Assembly: GCA_028293545.1 (NCBI GenBank)
Contig: JAQGOP010000039.1
Span: forward strand, 1-52,481
DNA length: 52,481 bases
Reading direction: 5' to 3'
Source of the DNA: Verrucomicrobiota bacterium
Lineage (GTDB): Bacteria; Verrucomicrobiota; Verrucomicrobiia; Opitutales; Opitutaceae
Shown: piece by piece, positions 1 to 8,282 of the stretch
How positions within the stretch are numbered: the stretch's first letter is position 1
Layout: every line of letters starts with the position of its first letter
Position numbers and translations under genes: made by a program
The notes under the pieces: generated by a model
The model's input: the letters and a program-made list of their open reading frames with translations, nothing else
Database searches by the model: none
Told to the model about the DNA's origin: nothing

Positions 1-159
1 GGCAACACGGCCACCTACACCGCGAACTCACTGAACCAATACTCGCAGCGCACGGTGCCGGGAATCTTCGATGTCGCCGGGGCGGCCGCGACCAGTGCGA
101 CGGTGACCGTGAACGGGAGCGGCACGGATGTAACGCGGCACGGGGAATACTTTTTCAAG

Positions 160-189
160 GGCCAATCATACGGGGGCCAATCATACGGG
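160..189 (+). repeat. 15-bp perfect tandem duplication
   Basis: The unit GGCCAATCATACGGG occurs twice head to tail (160-174 and 175-189). It lies at the junction between the RHS fragment and the left inverted repeat of the RAYT element, and may be a footprint of insertion or slippage. Confidence 0.85.
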
Positions 190-208
190 GTCAGGTCGTG
201 GGGAGTGG
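181..208 (+). repeat. Left inverted repeat of RAYT element
   Basis: This 28-base arm contains the core GGGGTCAGGTCGTGGGG. It matches the reverse complement of 1266-1293 at 26 of 28 positions. RAYT genes are usually flanked by the palindromic sequences they act on, so this is probably the terminal recognition sequence of the element. It is unrelated in sequence to the abundant GCAGGCGG palindrome elsewhere in the window. Confidence 0.8.
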
Positions 209-299
209 GGTAACTGAGCGAGGGCGAGAGCTGTTTTATAGTACAGGTGGCGATGGCTGGGGTTGACGGGGGAGATTGCGGTGGAGTTCGGTGGGTGGA

Positions 300-1283
300 A
301 TGGCGCGCAAACCGAGACTGGAGCGGGAAGACGGGTGTTACCACCTGATCAACCGCGGGAATTATCGGCAGGATATCTTCGCGGACGATCGCTCGCGTCA
401 CGCGTTTCTGAAGTGCGTGGACGAGACGCACCGGAAGACGGCATGGCGGACCTACGGGCTCACGGTGATGATTAACCACTACCACACCGCAACCCAGACC
501 CCGCGCCCGAATCTCGTCGACGGCATGAAATGGCTGCAGGGCACGTTCGGGATGAGGTTCAATGGAATCCGGAACGAGCGTGGCCACCTGTTTCAAGGAC
601 GCTACAAAAGCATCCTGCTCGATCCTGAGACGCGTTTGGGACCGACCTGCCACTATATTCACCTGAACCCGGTGCGGGCAGGATTGATGAGGGTGGCCGA
701 CCTGGCGAATTACCCGTGGACGAGTGTGCGGTGGCTCATGCAGCCCGGCGAGCGCCCGGAGTGGTTCGATCCACGGGCGGCGCTGCAGCACGCCGGAGGA
801 CTGAAGGACACGCGAGCGGGTCGCCGGGCTTACCTAGTGTACCTGCAACAGCTGATGGAAAACGAGGCCGCCCAGAAGTCGATGGGCTTTGCCGGGCTGG
901 AGAAGGGTTGGGTGCAGGGTTCGACTGAGTTCTTGGAGGAGATTGTCCGTGACTACAGCCGCTCGGCCAACGATGGCGAACGAACCGCGGAGGACGTGCG
1001 TGCTGCGCAGGAGGCATTGCATCAGGCGCTGGTCGATCGGCTCCTCGCTCAGCTCGGGCGGAACCGAGCGCAGCTGCAGGTGGCCGGCAAATCCGAGGAG
1101 TGGAAAATCGCTCTCGCCGCTGCGCTCAAACAAAGATCGACGGTTACCAACCGCTGGCTGAGTAAGGAACTGCACCTGGGTCACATATCCGAGGTCAGCC
1201 GGAACGTATCCGCGTGGACCAAGCAACAGCATCCGCTCCTCAAAAATCTTCTCGCCGTTATCGGCCCACTCCCCATGACCTGA
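300..1283 (+). CDS. REP-associated tyrosine transposase (RAYT, Y1_Tnp/TnpA_REP)
   Basis: This is a 327-residue single-strand DNA transposase of the HUH/Y1 family, which cleaves and moves REP palindromes. The start at 300 (MARKPRLER) is preferred over the in-frame ATG at 276 because MARKPR is the usual family N-terminus. Visible hallmarks are YHLINRGNYR near the N-terminus, the metal-binding HUH motif as NHYH, the block NLVDGMKWLQGTF, GHLFQGRYKSILL, and the tyrosine-bearing YIHLNPVRAGL. The extended C-terminus is typical of the longer verrucomicrobial members. The gene lies between 28-bp inverted repeats, and its stop codon falls inside the right one. The frame is intact, so it may be active. 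It apparently truncated the RHS gene upstream. Confidence 0.93.
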   Translation: MARKPRLEREDGCYHLINRGNYRQDIFADDRSRHAFLKCVDETHRKTAWRTYGLTVMINHYHTATQTPRPNLVDGMKWLQGTFGMRFNGIRNERGHLFQGRYKSILLDPETRLGPTCHYIHLNPVRAGLMRVADLANYPWTSVRWLMQPGERPEWFDPRAALQHAGGLKDTRAGRRAYLVYLQQLMENEAAQKSMGFAGLEKGWVQGSTEFLEEIVRDYSRSANDGERTAEDVRAAQEALHQALVDRLLAQLGRNRAQLQVAGKSEEWKIALAAALKQRSTVTNRWLSKELHLGHISEVSRNVSAWTKQQHPLLKNLLAVIGPLPMT

Positions 1284-1293
1284 CCCCGTACGA
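1266..1293 (-). repeat. Right inverted repeat of RAYT element
   Basis: This is the inverted partner of 181-208, with 2 mismatches over 28 bases. It contains the TGA stop of the transposase (1281-1283) and the core CATGACCTGACCCCGTACGA. A related, shorter sequence (GGGGTCGGGTCAT) recurs near 37218-37230. Confidence 0.8.
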
Positions 1294-1354
1294 TTCTCGC
1301 TGCTTGGGACAATACCCTTGGAATCAAAGGTCTAGTCGACGGAGAGCATTACCC

Positions 1355-1753
1355 ATGAAACGAGTCGTAGCTGTGCTGGCCCTTCTTTTCGCTATGGCTG
1401 GATGCGAAACCGGACACGTCATTGAAATTACAATGACTGCAACGCAGGCAGGTGCTCGTTCTGCGCGCACGAAAATCATCACCGACTGCCTGCATTCAGT
1501 TGCGCAGGATTTAGGGATGTTGGTGGAAGGTCCGATCAAAGGACCGGGAGAAGATGTTGAGTTCGTGGCGAAATATCCAACCACAGGCGCGACCAGCGGT
1601 TTTTTTATCAGTGCTCAAATCAGCGATGGAGTGAGCATTGTTTTTCGGAGTCTCAGCAATCAAGTTGATCCGGCCTTAGCTGAACGCGCCTTTTCGCTTT
1701 TCCGGGCAGAGCTAGATCGGCGCGGGTTAATTTATAACGTGCGTCGGAGTTGA
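1355..1753 (+). CDS. Small putative lipoprotein
   Basis: This 132-residue protein has a clear lipoprotein signal: MKR, a hydrophobic run (VVAVLALLFAM) and the lipobox AMAGC, with Cys about residue 17. It would be exported and lipid-anchored. The frame stays open upstream to 1214, inside the transposase gene, but ATG 1355 has a GGAGAG Shine-Dalgarno at 1341-1346 and gives the proper signal peptide. The mature part is small and mixed alpha/beta, and I do not recognise the family. The stop is 11 bp before the ATG of the next lipoprotein gene, so the two are probably cotranscribed. They follow an RHS gene end; some RHS loci carry immunity genes there, but nothing in the sequence shows that role. 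Confidence 0.75.
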   Translation: MKRVVAVLALLFAMAGCETGHVIEITMTATQAGARSARTKIITDCLHSVAQDLGMLVEGPIKGPGEDVEFVAKYPTTGATSGFFISAQISDGVSIVFRSLSNQVDPALAERAFSLFRAELDRRGLIYNVRRS

Positions 1754-1764
1754 TCCTGTTTGCC

Positions 1765-2211
1765 ATGAAATCACTTCCTACGCTCGCGAGCCTCGTCATT
1801 GCACTGGCGCTTGCTGGTTGTGCCAGCGTGACCGAGGATTCCGCACCCCAGATGGCAGCATCACCGATAACGCCGATTGACGAGACCTACATGGAGGTCG
1901 TGGAGCAGTTTACCTTCCTGCCCTCGTTCACGGGCTACACTTTCCCGGCAGGGCGTTACTTGCCGGTTAAGAGAGAAAACGGCGGTGTGTTTTACGAGTC
2001 GCCCGTGGGAATCAAAATCCGAACTCTCGGCGGATCGTATGTTGTCAAAGGCGGCATCTTCCGGGGAAATCCCAACGCGCGAAACGAGAGCAAGGTGAGT
2101 GCGTATGCTTACATGCCGGCAGGCGGGTTGCAGATGATCCCGCTGCACTCGATGATAGGCCTGGATTTGAACAAGAAAATCCGTTGTGCGCCGCCTTTGA
2201 GTTTTAAGTGA
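1765..2211 (+). CDS. Small putative lipoprotein
   Basis: This 148-residue protein begins MKSLPTLASLVIALALAGC, a signal sequence ending in a good lipobox (LALAGC). A TTG 15 bases upstream overlaps the previous stop and is a possible but less likely start. The mature region has an Ala/Pro/Thr-rich spacer followed by a compact domain with many aromatics and glycines (FTGYTFPAGRYLPVKRENGG, VVKGGIFRGNP), suggesting a small beta-rich fold. I recognise no family. It is the second gene of a two-lipoprotein unit and is followed by about 200 bp without a supported gene before the convergent neighbour. Confidence 0.72.
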   Translation: MKSLPTLASLVIALALAGCASVTEDSAPQMAASPITPIDETYMEVVEQFTFLPSFTGYTFPAGRYLPVKRENGGVFYESPVGIKIRTLGGSYVVKGGIFRGNPNARNESKVSAYAYMPAGGLQMIPLHSMIGLDLNKKIRCAPPLSFK

Positions 2212-2417
2212 GCTGCGGCACTGTGCGGTTTAACCCGCGAGCGTCTAGCCGACAGCGCTGCTCGACTTGCCGAGCGGTGCAACGGCGATGCTTGCGACCC
2301 AAGGCTGTTTGCCGAGAGTGCGGCGGCTTGTCGCCGTTATCCTCCGGCCGTTCGTTATCCGACTCTTTCAACTTTCGGCTTTCAACGGATTGCCCTCTGT
2401 GACCCGCCGACGGCAGC

Positions 2418-2948
2418 TCACTTGATCCGATGCACCCGCAGCTTCGTGTTCGTGCCGTCGACGATCAGCGCGAACTGGCCGGCGGGACGCGCGGCGATCT
2501 CGATGTCGCGATCCTTCACCTCGACGTTGATCTGGTCGAAGCCTTCCCAAACCTGGCCGTTGTCCAACTTGAACGCATTGCCGCCCGCCCAGCCGGTGCA
2601 ATGCGCCTTGAGTGACGGAATATCCCGCCAGTCCTCGGTGAAACGGTTGCTCAGGCCGAAGGTTTCGAGGAACGAGCGCTTCCGCTCGACCGTCGTGTCC
2701 TGGACGATTCGCGCCGCCTGCTGGCTGGCCGCCACCGCCACGGTCCGCGTGTAATGGCGAATCACCGCGGCATCGATCAAACCGAGCTGCTGCGAGTTGA
2801 GCGCCGAAAGTCCCGCCCGCTCGAAATCCTCCGGTGACATCAGGCTCTTGATGCCCGGAAACTCGTCCGGCGCGGGCTTCGACGACGGAGTGTTTTGGGC
2901 GAAAACCGCGGCGGCACTGAGCACGAAGAGGGCGAGGAGTTTTTTCAT
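2418..2948 (-). CDS. Secreted protein of unknown function
   Basis: This 176-residue protein starts with a textbook signal peptide (MKKLLALFVLSAAAVFA, cleavage likely before QNTP). The middle is helical and contains a run of Ala/Val. The C-terminal third reads as beta strands, with the block FKLDNGQVWEGFDQINVEVK and a final LRVHRIK. KLDNGQVWEG-type segments occur in small secreted proteins of Gammaproteobacteria and Verrucomicrobia, but I cannot assign a function. It lies 59 bp downstream of the ABC exporter on the same strand and may be the last gene of that unit. Confidence 0.75.
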   Translation of the reverse strand: MKKLLALFVLSAAAVFAQNTPSSKPAPDEFPGIKSLMSPEDFERAGLSALNSQQLGLIDAAVIRHYTRTVAVAASQQAARIVQDTTVERKRSFLETFGLSNRFTEDWRDIPSLKAHCTGWAGGNAFKLDNGQVWEGFDQINVEVKDRDIEIAARPAGQFALIVDGTNTKLRVHRIK

Positions 2949-3007
2949 GGGGGACAGGTGGGGAAGCCGATACGACCTTCGATGGTGAAATCGGTGCCGT
3001 CAGAGTT

Positions 3008-4780
3008 TCAGGACAAATCAGTTTTCAGGAATTTCGCGTCGCCGGACTGGGCCGAGATCAATTCGGAGAACGCGCCGCCGAGCACAACGAGCTGCTGGTA
3101 ACTGCCCTGCTCCACGATCACGCCGTCGCGCAGCACCACGATGCGGTCGGCGTTCTTGATCGTGCTGAGGCGATGGGCGATCGTGATGACGGTGCGGCCT
3201 TGGGAAAGGCGGTCGAGCGCCTCCTGGATCAGGCGCTCGCTCTCGTAATCGAGCGCCGACGTCGCCTCGTCGAGGATGAGCACCGGCGGATTGCGCAGGA
3301 TCGAGCGCGCAATGGCGATGCGCTGGCGCTGCCCGCCGGAAAGCGCCACGCCGCGCTCGCCCACGGGGGTTTGGTAACCCTCGGCCATGCGCGAGATGAA
3401 TTCCTCGGCGTTGGCCAGCTTGGCCGCCTCGCGGATCTGCGCGGGGGTCGCGTCGGGTTTCGCGAAACGAATGTTATCCTCCACCGAGCCGGAGAGCAGG
3501 ATGCTGTCCTGCATCACCACGGCGAGCTGGCGGCGGATCCAGCGCATGTCCCACTCGGACTGCGGCACGCCGTCGATCAGGATCTGGCCGGAACTCGGCG
3601 CGTAAAGGCCGAGGAGCAGGTTCGCCAGCGTGCTCTTGCCGGAACCGGAGGGGCCGACGAAGGCGATGTGCTCGCCGGGCCGGATCGTCAGGCTGAGATT
3701 CTTGATGACCACCTTGTCCGGCGCCGACGGATAAAAGTACGAGACGTTATCGTAGACGATGTCGCCGCGGATGCGTTCCTCGCGGCGGGTGCCGTTCCAC
3801 GTTTCGACGTAGCGCGAATCAATCAGCTCTTTGATGCTCTGGTAGCCTTCCTGCGCGGAAAAATACGGCTCGCTCAGGCCGATGAACATATGGACCGGAG
3901 TCAGAATGTAGCCGAAGCCCGCCATGAAGGCGAAGAGCGTGCCGATCGTGACGTGGCCCTTGATCGCGAGGATGGAGCCTCCGGCGATGACGATCAGCGA
4001 GAGCAGCTGCATGCCGACGTAAACGTAGGTGCCGAAGAGCGCGTTGATGTACGACTGGGTGACGCGGCTGCGCGCGAAGGACTCGCTGCTGCGGTCGAGT
4101 TCCTTTTCGACTTGGGCTTCCTCGCCGAAGCTGCGGACGAGGCGGAGGGCGGAAATGTATTCCGAGGCGGCGCCGGTGAGCTTTTCCTGGGCGAGGCGGT
4201 TTTCGTTGTTGGCGCGCTGGATGCGGCTGAAGAAAAACCATTTCGCGGTGGCATAAATCGGGATCGCGAGCAGGAGGACGGTGAGAAGCAGCCAGTTCAT
4301 CCACGCCAGGATCACGAAGATGCACAGGCCCATGAGCAGGTTGGGCAGGAGCTGGTTGAGGACGGCATAGAGCAGGCCCTCGACCTTCTGCGTGTCGAAC
4401 GCGTACTTCGAAAGCAGGCGGCCGGTCTTCTGGCCGTCGAGGTAGCTGAAGCTCAGAAACTGGAGGCGGAAGAAAATGCGGCTGCGCATTTCCACCAGGA
4501 GGCCGGCCATCGTCTTCGCGATGGAGCGCGCGCCCCAGACCGAGAACCCATAGTGGAGCATGAGGCAGGCGACGAACCACAGGCTGTAGTGGATGACGCC
4601 GGCGACGTTTCCTTCCTTCAGCGGCTTATCGACGATCCACTGGATCAGCAGCGTGCAGGGCGCCGCGGCCAGGCTGCGGAGCATGGCGAGCGTCGCGCCG
4701 CCGCGGAAGCGTGCCCGCGCCGCCCACAGGTAGGCGATGAGGTTCGATTGGTCGAGTGGGTTGGAAATGGGTTGGGACAT
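3008..4780 (-). CDS. ABC transporter, fused permease/ATPase (MsbA/exporter type)
   Basis: This is a half-size ABC exporter of 590 residues. Six predicted membrane helices occupy about the first 310 residues, followed by a nucleotide-binding domain. The domain shows Walker A GPSGSGKST, Q-loop VVMQDS, signature ALSGGQRQR, Walker B VLILDEATSALD and H-loop TIAHRLS, so the ATPase should be functional as a homodimer. The domain order and length fit the MsbA/BmrA lipid or drug exporter group; the substrate cannot be read from sequence. ATG 4780 (MSQPISNPLD) is chosen over the ATG six codons upstream because MSQP starts the conserved region. The oxidoreductase gene lies about 57 bp upstream on the same strand. 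Confidence 0.93.
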   Translation of the reverse strand: MSQPISNPLDQSNLIAYLWAARARFRGGATLAMLRSLAAAPCTLLIQWIVDKPLKEGNVAGVIHYSLWFVACLMLHYGFSVWGARSIAKTMAGLLVEMRSRIFFRLQFLSFSYLDGQKTGRLLSKYAFDTQKVEGLLYAVLNQLLPNLLMGLCIFVILAWMNWLLLTVLLLAIPIYATAKWFFFSRIQRANNENRLAQEKLTGAASEYISALRLVRSFGEEAQVEKELDRSSESFARSRVTQSYINALFGTYVYVGMQLLSLIVIAGGSILAIKGHVTIGTLFAFMAGFGYILTPVHMFIGLSEPYFSAQEGYQSIKELIDSRYVETWNGTRREERIRGDIVYDNVSYFYPSAPDKVVIKNLSLTIRPGEHIAFVGPSGSGKSTLANLLLGLYAPSSGQILIDGVPQSEWDMRWIRRQLAVVMQDSILLSGSVEDNIRFAKPDATPAQIREAAKLANAEEFISRMAEGYQTPVGERGVALSGGQRQRIAIARSILRNPPVLILDEATSALDYESERLIQEALDRLSQGRTVITIAHRLSTIKNADRIVVLRDGVIVEQGSYQQLVVLGGAFSELISAQSGDAKFLKTDLS

Positions 4781-4837
4781 GATGGCGGGTCGCCGCACTC
4801 ACGTAGCACGCGGCGCGCCCAGCCTTGGCAAGAGGAA

Positions 4838-5935
4838 TTACTTTTTATGCCGCTTTGGAGCAAGGCCCCCATTGATCGCCGTGTAGAACGAGTCGCCGGG
4901 CTGGATCGACCCGCGCGCGACCACGGTCCCGGTGTAGGCGGATTTGTACAGGGCGGTCAGGAATTCCAGCGTGCGGCGCGCCTCTGGCCCGCTGGTGAGC
5001 GGCAGCGTGTTCGCATCCATGTTCGCCACCATCGCGTTGAGTTGCGCGCCGTGCGTGGAGCCGATGTCCGGCGGGAACTTGCCCCACGCGGCCATCATGT
5101 CGGCGCTGTTGGACGCATCCGCCGGGGTGATTTTCCAGTTCTCGCCCTTGTAGGCGTAAAGATGCGTGAGCTCGACCGTCGCGCGCTCGCAGTCGAGGCG
5201 GAGGTAGGTTTCCTGGCGCGGGCAGAGCGTGCTGTTGACGATCGAGGCGCGCGAGCCGTTCGCGAACTTCACCAGCGCCATGGAAACGTCCTCCACTTCG
5301 ATTTCGTGGTAAAGCGTATCGGCCATCGCGCGGACCTCCGTCCAATCCCCCAGCAGGTCGAGCAGGTGGTCCATCGTGTGGATGCCCTGGCTCATGGTCG
5401 GCCCGCCGAGCTCGGTGGACCATTTGCCGCGCCACGGCACCGCGTAGTAGGCGGCATCGCGGTACCAGAGGGTGTTGCAGACCGCGACCAGGGGACGGCC
5501 AAATTTCCCGGCGGCGAGGAGGGATTTGACGTGCAGGTTCGACGTCGCGAAGCGCATCTGGAACACGCACGCGGTGCGGCGGCCGGTTTTCTGCTCGGCG
5601 GCGGTGATGCGATCGAACTCGGCGAGCGAGGCGCACAGGGGTTTTTCGCAGAGGACCCACGCGCCGGCTTCCATCGCCGCGATGCTCATGTCGGCATGCA
5701 GGCCCGGAGGCGCGGCAATCAGCACGATGTCGGGCTGCTCGACCTTGAGCATCGTCGCGTAGTCGGTGTGGGAGCCGGGAATGTGGTGGCGGTCACAAAA
5801 CGCTTTGGCCCGGGCGGCGTCGATGTCGCACGCGGCGACCAATGAGACGCGGCCATGGGTGTCGGCGACGGCGCGCACATGCGCGTCGCCGATGCCACCC
5901 GTGCCAACGAGAACAGCGCGATAGGTTTTATTCAT
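4838..5935 (-). CDS. Gfo/Idh/MocA-family NAD(P)-dependent oxidoreductase
   Basis: This 365-residue protein starts with a Rossmann fold (VGTGGIGDAHVRAV, residues about 11-24). It has the family signature CEKPL, in which Lys binds cofactor/substrate, and the catalytic-type histidine region MSQGIHTMDHLLDL. These enzymes oxidise or epimerise sugars, inositols or related polyols in the cytoplasm. It lies 39 bp downstream of the sodium/solute symporter on the same strand, which suggests that the transported compound, or a product of it, is the substrate. The exact substrate is unknown. Length and motif order are normal for the family. Confidence 0.92.
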   Translation of the reverse strand: MNKTYRAVLVGTGGIGDAHVRAVADTHGRVSLVAACDIDAARAKAFCDRHHIPGSHTDYATMLKVEQPDIVLIAAPPGLHADMSIAAMEAGAWVLCEKPLCASLAEFDRITAAEQKTGRRTACVFQMRFATSNLHVKSLLAAGKFGRPLVAVCNTLWYRDAAYYAVPWRGKWSTELGGPTMSQGIHTMDHLLDLLGDWTEVRAMADTLYHEIEVEDVSMALVKFANGSRASIVNSTLCPRQETYLRLDCERATVELTHLYAYKGENWKITPADASNSADMMAAWGKFPPDIGSTHGAQLNAMVANMDANTLPLTSGPEARRTLEFLTALYKSAYTGTVVARGSIQPGDSFYTAINGGLAPKRHKK

Positions 5936-5974
5936 CAGGTAAAAAAAGGGTGGTCCGCCAGGGCGTGAAACACG

Positions 5975-8071
5975 TCAGTGCCCGCGAGCCGCCGCCGGAT
6001 CGAGGGACAAAGGTTTGGAAAGTTGATCGTAGATCGTGAGCCCGGCGAGCGATTGCTTCGGCGGAGGGAAAAAATAACTTCCGAGGTAACCGAAGACCAT
6101 GCAGCCGCCGACCGAGACGACCGCATAAGTCACCACGTGCAGCGGGGTGTAAAGTTTGGCCAGGACCGTCAGCACGATGCTCGCGGCAATCCCGACCGCG
6201 CAGCCCTGCCAGTTGGCGCGCCGGGTGAACATCCCCAGCGCATAAATGCCCGCGAACCCGCCCCCGAGCAGCGCCATCAGCTCGAAGAACCGGTCCCACA
6301 GCGACTTGATGTCCAGCGTCGAAAGGTAGTAGGCCAGCGCGGTGCCAAGGACGCCGGCGACGACCGTGGTCCATTCCGCCAGCCGGACGCTCTTCTTCGG
6401 CGTGGGGTTGCGCGCGTAGCGCTCGTAGAAATCGACGGAAACCAGTGTCGCGATGGAATTGATGTTCGAGCTGAGCGTGGCCATCGACGCCGCGAAAATC
6501 CCGGCAATGATCATCCCCGTCACACCCGACGGCAGGTCGCTCGCGATGAACTGCGGGAAGATCTGATCGGTGGCGAGCAGCGGATTCAGGTTTGAGGGAT
6601 GAACCTTGTAGTAGGTGTAAAGGGCGGTCCCGATGCAGAAGAACATCAGGCTCCCCGGCACGACGATCGCCGTCAGCATGAGGATCGAGTTCCGGGCTGC
6701 CTTGTCATCCTTGGTCGAAAGCACGCGTTGCGTCATGACCTGATCCTGTGGCCAGGTGAGCGTGCCCACGACGAGCAGCAGCAGGTACGTCCACACGTTC
6801 GGGATCGAAAAATCGAAGCTCCAGTCGAAGAGATGGGTCTTGTGATCCGCCAGGGCGATCCGGGTGACGGCGCCGATTCCGCCGGCGCCGTGCACCATCC
6901 AGCCGATCGCGAAGAGCGCGCCGCCGACCATCACGAAAACCTGCAGGACGTCGGTCCAGATCACCGCTTTCATCCCGCCGAGCACGGTGTAAATGGTGGT
7001 GATCAACCCCATGACCATGATGCTGGTCGTGACGGTCACACCGGTGACCGCGGACAGGGCCAGCGCCGGCAGCAGGAGGACGATCGCCATGCGGCCGGCG
7101 AGGTGCTGCACGATGCAGATGAACGATGCGACCAACCGGATGGCCGGGTGAAACCGCAGTTCGAGGTACTGGTACACCGACATGAGGTTCAAACGGCGCA
7201 CCAGGGGAACGATCACGAAAGCGACATAGAACGAGCCGACAAACGTGATCACGTTCTGGGAGAGGTAGAGCCAGTCGGTCGCGTACGATTTCGCCGGGAT
7301 GGCGAGATAGCTGATCGCGCTGGTGCCGGTGGCGTAGAGCGAGAGGCCGGCGGCCCACCAAGGGATGCGGCGGCCGGCGAGGAAGAAGTTGGCGGTGTCC
7401 TTCTTGCCCGTGAGGTAAAAATAAAGCCCGATCCCGGCGACCACGCCGAGATAGAGGAAGATGACGATGTAATCGACGACCTTCAGCCCGCGCTTCGCCG
7501 AAATCAGTTGGAACCGCGTGGTGCGAATCTCATTTCCGGCATCGCGCGTCGTGACGAGAAAACCCGCGGCGGAGGGATGGATCGCTTCGATGGTCCCCGT
7601 GACGGGCCAATCGCCGAACGTGGCCCAGGTGTCGGTGATCGCATGATAAGCGACGAGTTGCTGGCGCCCGGAAGCAACCGGCGTCAAAAACAAAACGTGG
7701 GATTGGCCAATGGCTTGGGCGACGCCCAGCACGGGGGCGGGGGGCGAGGCGCGCCGCGACCATGCGCCACGGGCGTTTTTGCGCAGGAGAATCTGCTGGC
7801 CGGAAGCATCGGTCGCCAAGACGAAGAGTTCGCCGTCCTGCCACGTGCCCGTCACCGGTTGGAGTGAACGGTCGAATCCCGGCAACGCGCTGATTTCCAC
7901 GAGTGTCGGGTTCCCTTGCGCGGCGACGGCGCGGGCGGCGTCAGCCTCGGCCTTGGCGACGGTGTCCCGTGGAAGGACTTCAGACTTCAGGGAGACGAGC
8001 GGATTGGCGGCGTGAGCGACAAGGGTGAGGCACGACAAAAGCGCAAAGAGACGCAGTGAGGGGGGAAACAT
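5975..8071 (-). CDS. Sodium:solute symporter (SSS) with N-terminal extracytoplasmic domain
   Basis: This 698-residue protein (start MFPPSLRLFALL) has three parts: a cleavable signal peptide ending at about AHA, roughly 170 residues of beta-rich extracytoplasmic sequence with kelch-like blades (TGTWQDGELFVLATD, HAITDTWATFGDWPVTG), and an SSS core of about 13 membrane helices beginning at VVDYIVIFLYLGVVAG. SSS hallmarks are FFLAGRRIPWWAAGLSLYAT near TM2 and the TM7-8 area GGMKAVIWTDVLQ. SSS proteins import sugars, sialic acid or amino acids with Na+. Fusions of kelch/NanM-like propellers to SSS cores are known in Bacteroidota and Planctomycetes; the domain here looks too short for a whole propeller. 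The downstream oxidoreductase probably acts on the imported compound. Confidence 0.9.
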   Translation of the reverse strand: MFPPSLRLFALLSCLTLVAHAANPLVSLKSEVLPRDTVAKAEADAARAVAAQGNPTLVEISALPGFDRSLQPVTGTWQDGELFVLATDASGQQILLRKNARGAWSRRASPPAPVLGVAQAIGQSHVLFLTPVASGRQQLVAYHAITDTWATFGDWPVTGTIEAIHPSAAGFLVTTRDAGNEIRTTRFQLISAKRGLKVVDYIVIFLYLGVVAGIGLYFYLTGKKDTANFFLAGRRIPWWAAGLSLYATGTSAISYLAIPAKSYATDWLYLSQNVITFVGSFYVAFVIVPLVRRLNLMSVYQYLELRFHPAIRLVASFICIVQHLAGRMAIVLLLPALALSAVTGVTVTTSIMVMGLITTIYTVLGGMKAVIWTDVLQVFVMVGGALFAIGWMVHGAGGIGAVTRIALADHKTHLFDWSFDFSIPNVWTYLLLLVVGTLTWPQDQVMTQRVLSTKDDKAARNSILMLTAIVVPGSLMFFCIGTALYTYYKVHPSNLNPLLATDQIFPQFIASDLPSGVTGMIIAGIFAASMATLSSNINSIATLVSVDFYERYARNPTPKKSVRLAEWTTVVAGVLGTALAYYLSTLDIKSLWDRFFELMALLGGGFAGIYALGMFTRRANWQGCAVGIAASIVLTVLAKLYTPLHVVTYAVVSVGGCMVFGYLGSYFFPPPKQSLAGLTIYDQLSKPLSLDPAAARGH

Positions 8072-8141
8072 CCGTCTCAAGAAAGAGAGAGCGCTTCGCG
8101 ACTTTCAAGCGGTGAGGGCCCGAACATTCAGGGGAAATGGC

Positions 8142-8168
8142 GTAGCGCAGGCGGCCCGCCTGCTCCGG
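8142..8168 (+). repeat. REP-like palindrome, copy 1
   Basis: The core GCAGGCGGCCCGCCTGC is a 17-base perfect palindrome around one central base, preceded by GTAGC and followed by TCCGG. It lies upstream of the symporter gene and faces copy 2 (8283-8309) in inverted orientation. Confidence 0.95.
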
Positions 8169-8188
8169 GGGCAGAGCTACCCAATCCT

Positions 8189-8222
8189 TTTGAACAGAAG
8201 GCAACTAAGGTAACGAAGCGGT
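8189..8222 (+). repeat. TTTGAACAGAAGG-family repeat, single arm
   Basis: The arm contains TTTGAACAGAAGG followed by two degenerate copies of NAACNAAGG and ends GAAGCGGT. The same family forms both arms of the inverted repeats at 14130-14278 and 42368-42529. Only one clear arm is visible here, plus a degenerate inner part (TCGTTCGTGGCC). The arm lies inside the pair of REP copies 1 and 2. Confidence 0.85.
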
Positions 8223-8282
8223 TCTCGTCAGCGGAATCGTTCGTGGCCTTTTACGAAACAGGTTTTGGGATCTCCTCGATTC

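Larger units (their letters stand above)
1..213 (+). pseudogene. RHS/YD-repeat protein, 3' fragment
   Basis: The frame is open from the first base and ends at TAA 211-213. The translation contains a stretch reading LNQYSQRTVPGIFDVAGAA, then a short beta-strand pattern (ATVTVNG) and HGEYFF. I recognise this as the pattern that closes RHS/YD-repeat shells in Verrucomicrobia. In such proteins the shell continues after the EYF-type motif; here the frame instead runs into the repeat DNA that flanks the downstream transposase, and ends with a low-complexity tail (GQSYGGQSYGVRSWGVG). I infer that the gene was truncated at its 3' end by arrival of that element. The 5' part lies outside the window. 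The family call comes from a short stretch and is moderately secure. Confidence 0.55.

Noticed and set aside
2208..2402. 64-codon Cys-rich frame after the second lipoprotein
   Set aside because: The cysteines lack zinc-finger spacing, the start overlaps the previous stop, and the end looks like translated low-complexity intergenic DNA (TTTCAACTTTCGGCTTTCAAC-like).
3173..5845. Very long open frame on the plus strand across the ABC exporter and oxidoreductase
   Set aside because: It is antisense to two clear genes with intact motifs. High GC content at third positions keeps antisense frames open, and the translation is rich in Arg/Ala/Glu/Gln without a recognisable domain.
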